From NCBI GenBank assembly GCA_025345505.1, contig JANVCC010000020.1:49456401-49520400 (forward strand): a stretch of 64,000 nt of DNA, written 5' to 3'. Positions within the stretch are counted from its first letter, which is position 1; every line of letters starts with the position of its first letter. The DNA is from Todiramphus chloris collaris. Taxonomy: Eukaryota; Chordata; Aves; Coraciiformes; Alcedinidae. Of the stretch, positions 50,151 to 63,000 are shown one piece after another. A program made the position numbers and the translations under genes. The notes beneath the pieces were generated by a model. The model was given only the letters and a program-made list of their open reading frames with translations, did not search any database and was not told the DNA's origin.

Positions 50151-53100
50151 ATTTACAAGCTGCCTCTGTTAGTGTGTCAACACTTTCAGAAGACCTTACT
50201 CTTCTAATGGGTGGACCTTTTGAAAATAATCTTAAAGTGGCACGTGAGCTATTTTGAAAGTAGCTGATCATCATCTTGTCAAATATATGTTCTTGAAGAC
50301 TGGTCTGAACAGGCTGTAGGTTCATGGTCATTTTGTCCCAGTGAAGCTGTTTGGTTCTGTTTTTGAAAACCAGTATTCATTATAGACTTGATGTTCTGAG
50401 TCTCGTGTATTTATATACCAGGCTTTTGTCTGTAGATTCTTGGAAATATTTTGAAGTCCTTCTGTGACATCAATAATGTGGAGACCCACGTTCACTGTGT
50501 TCTCAGTTTGGTGCTTCCTGGTCAACAGAAATAAAAAAGTGGTTGTGCTGACAGCTAGCAACATAAACTCAGCGCGGTACAGAGCCATCTAACTGGGTTA
50601 TTCTTCTTTCCTCAAGGTGTGCTGAATCAAATACTGGCTTTAGTCTGCTGGATTCAATACCTTCTTTTTTTCTGGGAGAGGAAATTGTTGACTTTCACTT
50701 GTAAGTTTAATTGCCTTTGATAGAATAGTTGTAGCTCTATTTTCTTGCCAAGATGCCATTTTTGCATATACTTTATAAACTTAAAGCCAAGTATATAAAC
50801 TGGAGCTGTACTGAGTGTCTCAGCACTACTGGTATCATGCAGCAGGGAAGGTTTACAGCAGGACAGAGCTGGAGCCTGGTCTTCCTGCTGATAGTGCCTT
50901 ATCTGGAGGGAATGTGAAAGATAAAGGAGAAAAGGATTAAGGGAAAAAAAAAAAAAAAAAAGGAGAAAATAGCTTTCTGGGCTATAAGTGAGAATTGTGA
51001 CGAGAAGACAGTAGCAGAAGGGCTCACCACTGGAGCCAGTGGCAAGAATCCACTTTCATAAGTCTCAGACCCGTTTTCACTGCATTTCAATCCAGAATAG
51101 AGAAGATCTGAACACCTTGTTAGATGTAACTCTGTAGATGAAAGGGAAGCAATTTTCTTTATTGGGGTAAACTCCAAATAGAAATAATTTGTCTTTTTGG
51201 TGGATCCTTAACGTTCTGCCTTCCAAAGAGTCTTTTCATACTTCTGCTAGGATATATAGCTGATTCTTAGCCATGGAAACCCAGGATTGTGAGTCTGATG
51301 TCACCATCTCTGCTGTTCTTTCTGTAATCAGTTTCCTACTTTTTCAGATGTTTCCATCCTGTCCGTCTCCACATACTTGTTATTAAAATAATTCTTTGTG
51401 AAGTGACAGGCGCATATGAAGACCTGAAAATGAAAGCCAGCTGAGGATGACTGGAGGTGCTGATAAAAGGCAATCAGCTGGAGAGAGCAAAGCTTGAGGC
51501 ATCAGATGTGATCTGTCTGGCATGTGCCTAATTAGCATGTGCCTTCAGGCACGCAGCCGGGCAAGAGCTGGAAGTTCAATGAGCAAGTTCACTTGGTTTC
51601 TCTGCGCTGCTTTTTGCGCGTGGGAAAAAAAAAAACAAACCAAAAACATTCCCTAGGATCAGCAATAGGACCCTGAAAGGCTTGACTGGAGTACTGAAGC
51701 AGATAATAAGGTAATTAGAACTGTGAAAAGTTGACAAAGCACTAAACCAAGATGAATCGCATCCCTAAATGCTACAGGAAATGGATGAGGCCATGAGCTA
51801 CAGCAGCCTCCCTGAATGAACGTGTAAGATGGAACCCTCATTAAGGCTAACAGGAGTTTCACATATGCCACAGGAAGACTTTCTGTCCCTTTGAATTGTA
51901 GAGCTTCCAACGGGCTGGGAGGGGGGTGAGCAGGCTTTTCACAGTTTACAAGGAAAACAAGGAGGAGTAGAAATAATATAGATGTCTTTCCTAGCAATGA
52001 GGAAAAGTAGGAAGGGAGGAAGTTGCTTGAAGTTGGTGACGAGATTTATTTGCCAGGAGTGGTAGATCTACCATTGAAGTAGCTAAAAGTCAACAGCTAA
52101 GTAAAAACTGTTTTCATTCCAAATCTATATCCACTTGGCAGCTATTAAATTAGCATCTGTGTCATTTGCGTTCTTGCGAGCAGGGTCTGTCTCGCAGCGT
52201 GTTTGCGTTGGACCTAGCTGGAGACAGCACTGAGCGTGGCACGGGTTTCAAGGCACAGCTGTGGTACAAATAATAACAATCCTATCCATCCTTGTAGCTT
52301 TTCCTGACATACTTTTGGTCTGAGGCAGCCCTCCCTTCCTGCCCATCACCTTGCCATGATTTGATATAAAAACAATAACAAAAAAGCTATAAAAGCAACC
52401 TGGAAAAAATCTGTGGAGATGCTGCCACTTGCTGCCCTTAAACAAGGGTAACAAGGGGAACACAGGAGTCCTTTGTTGGAGTCAGAATCCATACTCCATT
52501 TTTGCCTTCCCTTAAACTAGTTTATATACTTTTAAAAATACATAGGTTTTGCAAATGATGCAGAGGAGAGCATTGGGGTTTTTTTTTTGTTTTCTTGTAA
52601 ATAAGTGCTTAAAACTAATCAAGTAGTTTCTGTTTGGAAAAAAATGAGAGAGTTTCTTCAGGTTTTTATTTTTTTAAATAATGTGTTTTATTTTCCTTAC
52701 ATTTGTAATATAAGCACTGCTTTATATAAAACTGCAAGACTGGGCTACACTTGAGTTCTCTGTACATATCTCACATTTGGACATTACTTCTCTGTCAGTA
52801 CCTTCTGAGGTTTTTTGGATCGTGTTTAAGAATGTGATTCATTTGGTATGAAGATAATCCTCAAAGAAAATAGAGTAAGGATAACATGTAGGTATTTCCT
52901 ACTGACATAAGACATTTTCATATAGAAATGCCCTCATGGATGTATGTTCTTTTCGCATGACCTACCTGACTAGTTTTTGTTGTAGTAAAATTGTCCTTAG
53001 ACTCTTCTAAAAATATCGGATACCTTCTGTAAGGCAGAATGAGTGAAAGGTTTTGCGTTCTAGTGTTATAAAGTTAATTCAGCCTCATTAAGATGAATTG

Positions 53101-54030
53101 AAAGATTCCCATTGATTTCCGTGGAGTTGAATCAGACTCATATCCTCAATTTAATGAAAAACATTATCCACGTGACTCTCATTAACTCTGTTTGCAAAAC
53201 AGACAGCAAGATATGACTCTAGATTTCTTCTGAGACATACTATGATGATGATGATGATTATCCTGTATTGCAGACAAATGTACCTTGTACTTAGAAGAGA
53301 ATCATTTACCGCCTGAATTTTACCATGTATTTTTTCCCCATTACAGCTCTTTCTGCTTAGGCTTTTTTCATGCAGTCAAAGCAACTTGGGGGCGGCTGCT
53401 CTAGAGACCCCATGTGAAAATACAGATGGTGAGATGTTAATGCAACCATTGTTTTGTGGGTCAGAGCATCTCCCTGGCAAAGGGTTGTGCTGCTGTGGGT
53501 TGCAGTAAAAGACAAATGAGTCTCCTGCTGGATTTTATTTTTAAAATTTTCTTATCAGAAGAGTGACCAATGTGCACTTTTGGGAAAGCTACTGTAATAC
53601 TTCATTGTGATTTTTGTTTAGCGGATGGAAATCTCATTTCCTTACACTTTTTTTAACCTTGAAAGCTCATTTACAAATTGTAACTTACAACAGGAGGGCA
53701 AAATGCCAAAGCATAATCAACTAACACAAAAGAAATTAAGTTTGGGCAGGCTATCTGAAGAACCTAGTCCTATTGAAATTCATGGTGGGATTCCCGTTGG
53801 TGTCAAAGGTGCTGGGTTTTTTACCTCTGGTTTCACCTGTTCCTTCAGACGTGAAGTTATAGTACAGCCTAAGGCTCATTATATTTGAGGTTTTGTTTAA
53901 AGTCCTAATTTCTCTAGTCCTATAATTATGCCAGTCAGATTTTTGTTTGTTTTGAGAAAGGAATTGGTGAAAACTTTTCAATAGTTAAAAAGATCAAGAG
54001 CAAGTAACAGAGAAGCTTAAATGCATCACA
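50151..54030. other. Non-coding stretch, no gene recognised
   Basis: No gene. An 18-base A run lies at 50944-50961 and an A/C tract at 51625-51648. A short (GAT)n run lies at 53242-53259. The 112-codon minus-strand frame at 51659-51997 is unsupported. Confidence 0.55.
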
Positions 54031-54058
54031 TTAAACAAGCATACATAAGCTTGTTTAA
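54031..54058. repeat. Perfect short inverted repeat
   Basis: TTAAACAAGC (54031-54040) and GCTTGTTTAA (54049-54058) are exact reverse complements around an 8-base loop (ATACATAA). This could be a small hairpin or a paired binding site; no function is implied by sequence alone. Confidence 0.8.
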
Positions 54059-57000
54059 AGATTTTATTGGATCACTGGACATGACTATAAAATATGTCAT
54101 GCAGATGGAGCTCTGGATGTATATTTTTTGGTGGTCATGGAGAATATCCAAACCTTTTTTTTTTATTTTTATGTTTTTTCAGCTAATTTAAATTACATTC
54201 TGCAAAGTTTAGAAGATGTGACTTGCCAATTTTAAATACCAAGTTACTATTCAAACAAGATTAAATATCTTTGAAGATGGCAGAATCAACCAACACTGTA
54301 GGTCTGCTGAACTCAGTCAGTCTCACACACACAAGCCCCACTGTTGTTTCTTTTTTTTTTTTTTCCTTAAGTGTCACGGGATTTCTCAATTTATTTCTTC
54401 AAAGGGAGGAGATATGATATGGGTTGCATGTCCCTGTTTAATATTTTGAAGTGGTTGCCAAATGTTCTCTTCAAAGGTGACATATTTTAAGGAATTTTAT
54501 GGGTGTTTGCTTTTTTTAATGTTCTTTTCCTCTGGGGCTTTTGTTTGTTTGGTTTTGGGTCTTCTGGTGTGTGTGAGGAGGAGTGGGTTTGGAGGAGTGG
54601 AAGGGGGTTGTTTATTTTTCTTCTTTACCACAAAATGAAATAACTTCCTCTTCTCCCTTGTGGCTAAAAATCAAGCTATCAAAGGCTAGAAGAAGTTGAA
54701 GCTGATGGTCCATGACACGCACCATTGGTTCAAACAAACCAAAAGTGTTTTTTCATATACGTTTTTAACCACATGTGCAATTCAAAATTAACTCCCAAAT
54801 TATTTTGGCTTGTCTCGTCACAGGAGCACAAACACGTTTTCCTTTTTTTTCAGGATTCGTGTACAGCCACATGCTCTCAGTTGCTCTACATTGCTAAAGG
54901 CAAATTCAGATGCTGCTAGCAAGATATTTGTGAAGAAATACATACTAATTCTGCAAAATAGCAACAGAAAGGAAACAAGCTACTTTAAAGAAGCAGAAAG
55001 CTTTTCTTATAGAAAATATTCAGCTAGCATTAAAAGAGAATGTCTCCATAAGATCTTTATTTAAAATGGAAATCTGCTTTTTCCTTACCCTACCGGTTTT
55101 CCAAATGAATGTTCTGAAATAAACTTCATTTTCTTCTTGCTACAAACCCCTCAAGTATGTAGAAATTGCAGGAGTGGGCAGGTACAGGAGGTTGCCTTTC
55201 AACAGGCTTATCTTTCCGTCTCCTGCTCGTGTGTGCTAACCAGTTAAAAGAGGTGCTTGCTATACCTGAATGTGTAATGACATGCTAGATAAACATAAGG
55301 AACATCATTATGGTCAGAGTGATCATACCGAGCCTGAAATAACTGTATGTCTGGCTTAGTGTGAGAAAGGGAGTTTTTATTTGCATGAAGGGTCATTTAT
55401 GAAATCCTACCTTGTGCACATGAATCCAACATGGGCTCTGTGCAGCCAAAATTGCTGGCAGGGAGCCTTATTGTGGTGTATCAAGTGACATGAACAGTTG
55501 CCAGCCAGTCTGTTTGGCTGCTGGAGCTACTTTGAAGTGAAATGGTACCTCAGAGCATCACCATCCAAATGGAAACTACAGCTTCTTAAGGGTCTCCTTT
55601 TGGAAAAACACAACAGAAGAACCGCCCCACCACAACAGAGCTACTGCTACAAAGCTTCCTAAAGTCAGCAAAGGCAGAACAGATGTCAAAAGGTCTGTTC
55701 ACTGGGGACAAGAAAGGTCTCCTGCCCACATTCAGGCATCGGGAGGGATTGCTGCTGGAATAGGGACAGTCCCTGAGTAACCTGGTGAGGATTGGGGGGA
55801 TGAAGCAGGTTCCCAGCTGTTGACTGTATGGAGTGGATGAGCTGTGCCCTGCTCACAGCTCAGCCTTAGGGGACCTTTCTGCTTTCATGGGACAGGAGTC
55901 TTTCTGTTCCTCTGAGCACATGTATCGCTAGCCTGACCACTTACACTGAACAGCCCAGAACTTGGACTATTAGGGGTGAGAGGAAACTACAGAGAGAAAG
56001 TGGCAAGTAAATGGAAGCAGGAACTCCAGATTGTGATCCCACACACCCTCAGCGTAGCTGTTGTGCTCTACAGAGCGCCAGGCTCTTAATTTCAACAAAT
56101 GCCTGTTTCTTGGAGGTTTGGATTTTTTTTTAGACCCTACTCATACACAGACTGACATAGCATCTAGCATTAAATTATGTAACTATATGCTTAGTATTTA
56201 TGCTTATGTTTAGTACTGACTTACAGCTGTTCTTGTATTTGTTAAGAAGAGAATGGTCCTAGAAGTAACACTTCTATTCTGTTGCTGATTTTGGAGCAGA
56301 TTTTAACAAATACCTGAAGTAGCAGAAATAGAAATTGGGTCTTAAAAGTCCCTTTCTTTCTTGCCTACCACTGTGTGCTCAGAGCCTTGTGCTGTGTTAG
56401 CAAGTGTGCTGAGGGGAAAGCAGCTGTTAGCTGTGGCAATTAGCTACTGTAATGACTTCTAACTTTCTGCTTAAGGAGTGTATGGTTGAAAGTGTTGGCT
56501 AAATGGCTTTGAAAATTCAAACCCAATGGAGTCCAGTGGGAGTTACCACTCTTCTCATTGCTGTTCTTGCACATTGTAAAAGCAGCTGCTTGGCCACTGC
56601 GTGTGAGTGATGGCCTTTCACTTTGAACTGGTGCGGTTGGCTCATGAATGATGTCTCCACCTGTGCTCAGATGACTGAGCTTCCAGACAGGGCTTGCCTC
56701 CAGCTTAATTCAGTCCTGGGAGATGTAGTCAGGATGTGCGCAGCATTCCCTTAACCCCCACAGACAGCAGCTGAATCCACAAACCACTGCCATGTGGGGA
56801 CAGAGGACAGCAGTGAGCAGCAGTCACTAACTCAGGGAAGAAGAGGCCCAGCTCCTTCCGCTTCCAATGCCAGTGAGTTGGGCTGATGCTACATGCAGCA
56901 TGTATGGAAGAGAAGTGCTTGTTTGTCTTCTGGCTGTCCATTTGATGAGCTGTAAAAGTGACTTTTACAGGAGGTCATGCTGTCACTTTTGTAAATGCAC

Positions 57001-60000
57001 AAAGTACTTGGAAGAGACAAGCAGTGGCTTGGCAGGGTTAGAAAATAGCGAGACTGCGAAGGGGATGCCAAGAAAGAAGTCTTCTGGAGGGATGAGAGGA
57101 AAGGGACCAAGGGGAGTAAATCAAACAGGAGCTGCAGTGAGATATGAGCAGTTCCTGCTTATGGAAATAAAGGCAGCACCTTAGGAAGGGATGCAGTTAG
57201 CCGGGAGGCAGGGCTTGCAGAGCTGGATAGGGAATATATTCTTTTTTGACCCTTAGCATTTGCTCAGCATTCAGCCTATCTGCAATGAGTTAGGACTAAG
57301 GGTTTTACTTTTCATTTTACCTTTTTTTTTTTTTAAGAAAAACACAAACAAACTAAACAAATTCAGAGACTTCTTAACTACAGACAGCTAAAGTGAAATT
57401 AAGGGAAATTATGTGATCCATCAGCTCAACATGCCAAGAGCCTGCTCAAATGCCCGTCTCTCCATATTGTGTGAAGTTTTATTTCTCCCGCTGGAGTGGG
57501 ACTGAGATCATCAGGTTATGTCGCCTGTGGAAGCAGAGGAAAGGACTGGTGGGTGCTCTCATCTGAGCTTTGAAACGTAACTGGCAGTCTGTGGGTGTGC
57601 GTCAGCTTCTTTCCTTGAGAAGCTGTGAGCTGTCCTGCCTTCCTGGAGTAGGTGTCTTGCAGCCTGATTTAGTGGGAACATCAACCTGGATCTGCCACGG
57701 CTAGAAGAGCTGCTCAGACTTGGCATCGGTGAGACATATGCGAATAAACCATCAGTGCCTTTCCTTCCATCCCTCTTTAAGTTGGGGGAAGCAGAACTTG
57801 CACAGGGTTCGCTGAGCAATCTGTAGTGCTAAGCTAGTCCATTCCCATGCTTGCTGAGGAGCAATTTTTTTCTTCAGGTTTTTTTCCTCTAATCCCTGCA
57901 TGAACACTGTATGAGGTACTTACTGAACTCTGCGGCCACTCTTCTTTGTGTAGTAACGGTAAAGTTATTTGTGTCACAATGTTTTGCTCAAGGATTGCAA
58001 AAACTGGGCTGTATCTGGCCCTCCATCTTTAGAAGGGATGTGCAAAGAAAAGTGTTAAAATAGTATTTAAAAGGGTTTGCATTTTGTGAGGGGTGTATCT
58101 CAGAGCAGAATGCACACATTTGTACTGTATTTAGTGCACAGCAAAATTACATTGGTGAAGCTTTTTTCATCTGCCATTATGCCTTTTCACTAATTTTGTT
58201 GCTATTCTGGCTTAGAAAGAGATGTTCAAAGTGCAACTTTGCCAAAGCTCCTCTGTCCTCCAAGAGTCCTAGCAGGATAGGTAATTCATATAAGCTCATG
58301 TCTCGGAGGAATTTTTCTTGGCTGCCTTCCTCCATTAGCACTGTTGGTACTTATACCATTTACTCCAGGGGAAGTGAAGCAACTCCCACACTCCGTGCGT
58401 TTGGAAATTCCAACTCAAAGCTTACTCTTAGCACTAACTAGAAGATGCTTGCAAAATGGAGTGTGTCATGAGCGAAAGCAAGGGAGATTCATCAAGCGAT
58501 GGTTACATGGAAAGAGGCCTGAATGCAAGTACGGAGAGAGTCTATTTTGTGTCATGTATTTGATACTGAAACTGCTTTGGCTATCTCCCAACCCTTCCTT
58601 TCGCCTTACCATAGAAAAACTTTTGGCTGCCCCAGGAGCAGGAGAGAGAAGCACGGATGTAGCTGGGTCACAGAGCGTAATCTGCTTAATCTGCCCTCAA
58701 GTAACCAGAGGGAAGCTTTTGGACCCATGACCACTAGATGGATTTGTCATATGACAAACTGTGTCAGCTTATTATAAGTTTGTCACTCTGCTGAAATGTC
58801 ATGTTAAAATTGTGTCAGCTCCAACTCCGTAACTTCTTTCTCAGCTGAACTGAGTCAAGCTGAATTTAACTTTTTAACTCTAACTTTTAGAGGGAGTAGG
58901 TCCATGCTTACTCCGAGTCCTCTGATGGTAGCTGGTGCGTGTTCCAGCCCTTCTGTCCCCATCACTCTGGTGCAGAACATGGGCTTTTTCTTCTGGGGCT
59001 CTTTATTCTAGCAGGTGGCCAAGGTGCTTCTTCGCGGCTTGTCATTGGTATCTTGTTCTTGGGCAGCAGGCTTGTAGTCTGTGCTTTCATGGTCTGGAAA
59101 TGAAAGAGGGTTTGTCTGTAGGTATATGTATTGTTTTAATTTAAGGAATTTTTTCACCTTCATCCAAAAACTTTTATTTTTTATTTCGTAACAAGTCATA
59201 CCTTAAAAATTACTAATATTATTTAGTCTAGAGTTGTTTTTTTCCTATCGATGTTTGTTTGTGATTTTTCAGCGGGGAAGTTCTGGGAGTAATTAACAAA
59301 ATAACATATGTTCTACCAACCACTTATGCCCCATTCTCCTCCCTGGGCTTTTTTGCTTCCTTCTGGCCCTCACTTGTCCCCCAGTCCTAGTTGCAGAAGT
59401 GCTGTTAGGAATGTAATTTCAATTTTTATTCCCCCCCACCCCATGGAGCTCATATCTATCCCAAAGTTAGAGACAAGCTTCTGAAAGCATTCAAACACCA
59501 CAGATCACAGCCAGCACTTCTTCATGACACACAAGTCCTGGTTGAGTGTATTATTTTTTTTTTAAAATAATACAATGTGAGGTAATACAGATAACAAAGC
59601 TAACACTTGCTGTTCATCCTTTTTACTGAAAATGAGCACGGGGCTTGTATGTTGCCCAGAAGGTGACGTCTGAACAGAGTAAGCAGCTGCAGTAGAGAGA
59701 GGACCTGTCCATGATGGACCTCTCTCAAATTCCGTGGTAGGTGGGGTAAGGACACATTTCCTTTTGCATTGTCTCTTTAGCCCAGTGTGGTCCTGCAGTC
59801 AGGCCTTTTCTATGACAACTGCAGCCCAAAGATATAAGTGCTCTCAGCTGCTTGCTGGGGCTGAATTACAGGGTGGAACCAGTAGGTTTTCTGATGAGAA
59901 GCTATCCAGCTCAAACTCAGTGTAGTCAGAGGAGAGGAAAGCATCAAGGATTCTCACTAACTGTGCAAACCGTGCTGTGGATTAAGACTAGCATGATCTG

Positions 60001-63000
60001 GAGGACGTTTTACAATTGTTTATACCAGTCTTTGGAGAGTAAGTGTGAAATGAAGATTGTGGACTGATTTATACATACAATTTCTGTGACATACTTCTGT
60101 GCTGCTGCAGAGCTAATTATAGATAACTATAAATATACTATTGAGAATCCTTTAAACATTTGGTTTAGCACTTTGGAGGAAGTCAATACTAAGTTTAGTA
60201 GACTGTGCTGAATTATTGACCCGACAAATTATAGCCATGGACTACAGTATTGTATTGACATTACAGATTGTGCTGTCCTCTTTAGAAGTCATTACAGCTT
60301 TTAATTCAGAGCGTAATGAACTTTGAGATTTATATTGTATGGGATATTGACTCCATAATATATGACACATATGTTAACCTGAATGCAGAGTAGACAGTTG
60401 TTAAAATGTCTTCCATAAAAGCCACAGAAATGACATAATAAATGTAAATCAGATTTTTATCTTTTTTCCGTCTCCTTGTGCTCAAGGGGCTGTAAATGCA
60501 GATGCAAGAAGGCCCATGGTAGGGTGGTGGTTACTAACAAAATTCTTAGAAATAAATCCATTATTGTCTCCCCCCGTTTGTATAACCTTTAGCATCCTGA
60601 AAACAATCTAATTTTGAGGCTGGAAGAGAAGAAAAACAGGGACTTGCTACACATGGCTATAAAGGGAGAAGTGATGATTCTGCAGGCCCATAGAACACAT
60701 TTTATTACCAAGTTCATAGTTGGTTCCAAGACTTGTAAGCAGAGGAGGGCATGGGCTACATTTCTCTGAACAGCCTCAGAAGCTGTCCAGAGGTTAGGGC
60801 ATTGCAGTGAAGTCCCAGCAGTACTGAATCAAGGAGCAGTTTGAGATGCACTTCTCTCATCAGCATGTGCTGCTCATGTCTGGGATACGCATTGCTCTTT
60901 CAGATGGGATAACTCAGGAGGAATTGCTGCATCTGGTCCCTTTTTGTAGCAGCTGTCAAAATGCAGAAACATGCTAAGATAGTCCTGGGGAGGATTTCTT
61001 TATTCCAGGGAAACTCTAGGAGGATTTATGTAGCCAAAGTAAATGGTAATTCTCTGTCTCTTTCCAAAGTTTTTCTTTTAAATCCACTCAGGAAGTGAGT
61101 CTTTCCTGTTCCTTCATACTGCCTGGCAGTTTAGTTTGCCTTGCATTCTCATGCAGCAATAAAGCCTGCCAGAAACAAAATCAATCTGACAGTAGAGGAT
61201 GTTGACAAATATTCTCTACATTGCTGTTGTCTTTCCTTAGGATTTATTGCTGGGGGAAAAGACAATGTGCAGATTCCTGTCCCTGTAAGACAAGTAGAGA
61301 AAAACCAAAGAAATGTCTCCCATATTTCTGAAATGAATACAGTCGATACTCCCAGCCTGCAGTTTTATTTAACTCTGAATTTTGGAGAGAGGCAAATTAT
61401 ATGCCATCAGTGGAATAATAATATTACATTATTTAGGCTTTTGCTTGATAATGGATCGTTCAAAACCTTCTGAGAATCAGAGGTGAGCAATAATTTATGA
61501 GCTGATCAAACGTAGATACTATATTTGCAGCAATACAAGTCTAGATCAGTTGACTTAGTTGGTGAAGGTCAATTATGCTACTCAAATATTGATAGGATCT
61601 TTCTGAAGCACAAATTAGTTTGTTAAACGCATAACAAAAATGAGTCAAAATAATGAAAACCAAAAATTAAAATATCGATCCCACTGGTGCTAAAACAGCT
61701 CTGTGGTTTTAAACATTTGGGCTTTCACACCACCTTATGATCCATGTTCCTCCTTCAGGGCCTTAAAGAGTAGGAGATGCTGGATTGTGTAAAACAGCTG
61801 AAGAGTTCTGTCATTTTGGGCACGTATTTGCTCAAGAAATTAATCTCATGTTTAATCTGTTTTGAGATTGTATTTTAATTTGGTTTGCTGCTGCAATAAT
61901 TGGCTAAGGTTTGCTTATCCATAAGGATAGTTGCAATTGTAATTTGAGGGTAATTTCAAATTGAATAGGAAGCTCCAGATCCTTAATCTTTTTAATTGGC
62001 CACGTTATTCTGTTCTTTAATTGAAGTGGTAAATAATCCCTTTGAAAAGCCTGAGACTACTGCAAGAGACTAAGCCTCTAACAGCCTGAATAAAAACTTA
62101 TTTTAAAGAACAGATGAATACCAGTAGAATTTAAGAGGTTGTGCTGTATTGAAAAAAGGTAAATTCTGATGAGGCCTGACAGGTAAAGCCAGATTTTCAG
62201 AGAAATTAAAGCTGTTTCTGAAATTTTTTGTGAATGGAAAATTGTACTTGCTTTAGGAAAGGAAATTGGTGTGCCATTATATCTTTGATTACCCAGAGTC
62301 CAAGAGCTGTTGATATGCAGTTTAGCATTTAGAGTCAGGCTTGAAAGATCCTGGAGATTTATAATCCAGACTGAAAAGGCAGTAAAGTTTCACAGTGTCA
62401 TGTATTTGCATGAGGGATTTTCTTTATCATAAAAGGGGCAGGTTTCATAACAGGAATACATGTAGAAAATGTGGAAGAAAGAGGGTCACAAGTCCTTCTG
62501 GGTTTTGTTTGTTTTTGAGACAACTTCTACATTTATATCAACTCTCAAAACTCTTCATCCATAGGAACAATATCGTAAGTCAGTAAGAGCCGTGTTTATG
62601 GTAGAAAGTTTTTTAAATTGGGATTTAGGGCACACAAAATGGTGCCATCAAAGAGTCATGGCAAAAATGTCTTTTTTTAAAGTTTGTCTTTGTGCTAAAT
62701 AATTGCTCTGCAAAGGCTCTGCAGTGAAATTTAGAATTGCACAAACTTCTGTAATATTAACTATTGGCTTGACTAAATGTATAAAATTACTTACAACTTC
62801 ATACAGAGTGGGAAAAACTTTTCTGTGGCAGCACAGATGTGCATTCCTTTAGTCATATTGACTAATATGTCCAGGTCCAGTCCAGTGAGGCCAAACCCGG
62901 GATTACTGGAAAGCAGCTGTTTCACATATCCAACAATCGTGTCACAGTTTCAGCATGTTTTATGTTTGCCTGTTATTAAGTAAACATATTTTCTGCAGTA

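Noticed and set aside
56867..57184. 105-codon plus-strand frame with Cys-rich start
   Set aside because: The spacing CHFCKC suggested a zinc-binding motif, but no complete finger or partner residues follow.
58344..58730. 128-codon plus-strand open frame
   Set aside because: No recognisable domain; overlapped by an 84-codon frame and a minus-strand frame of similar quality.
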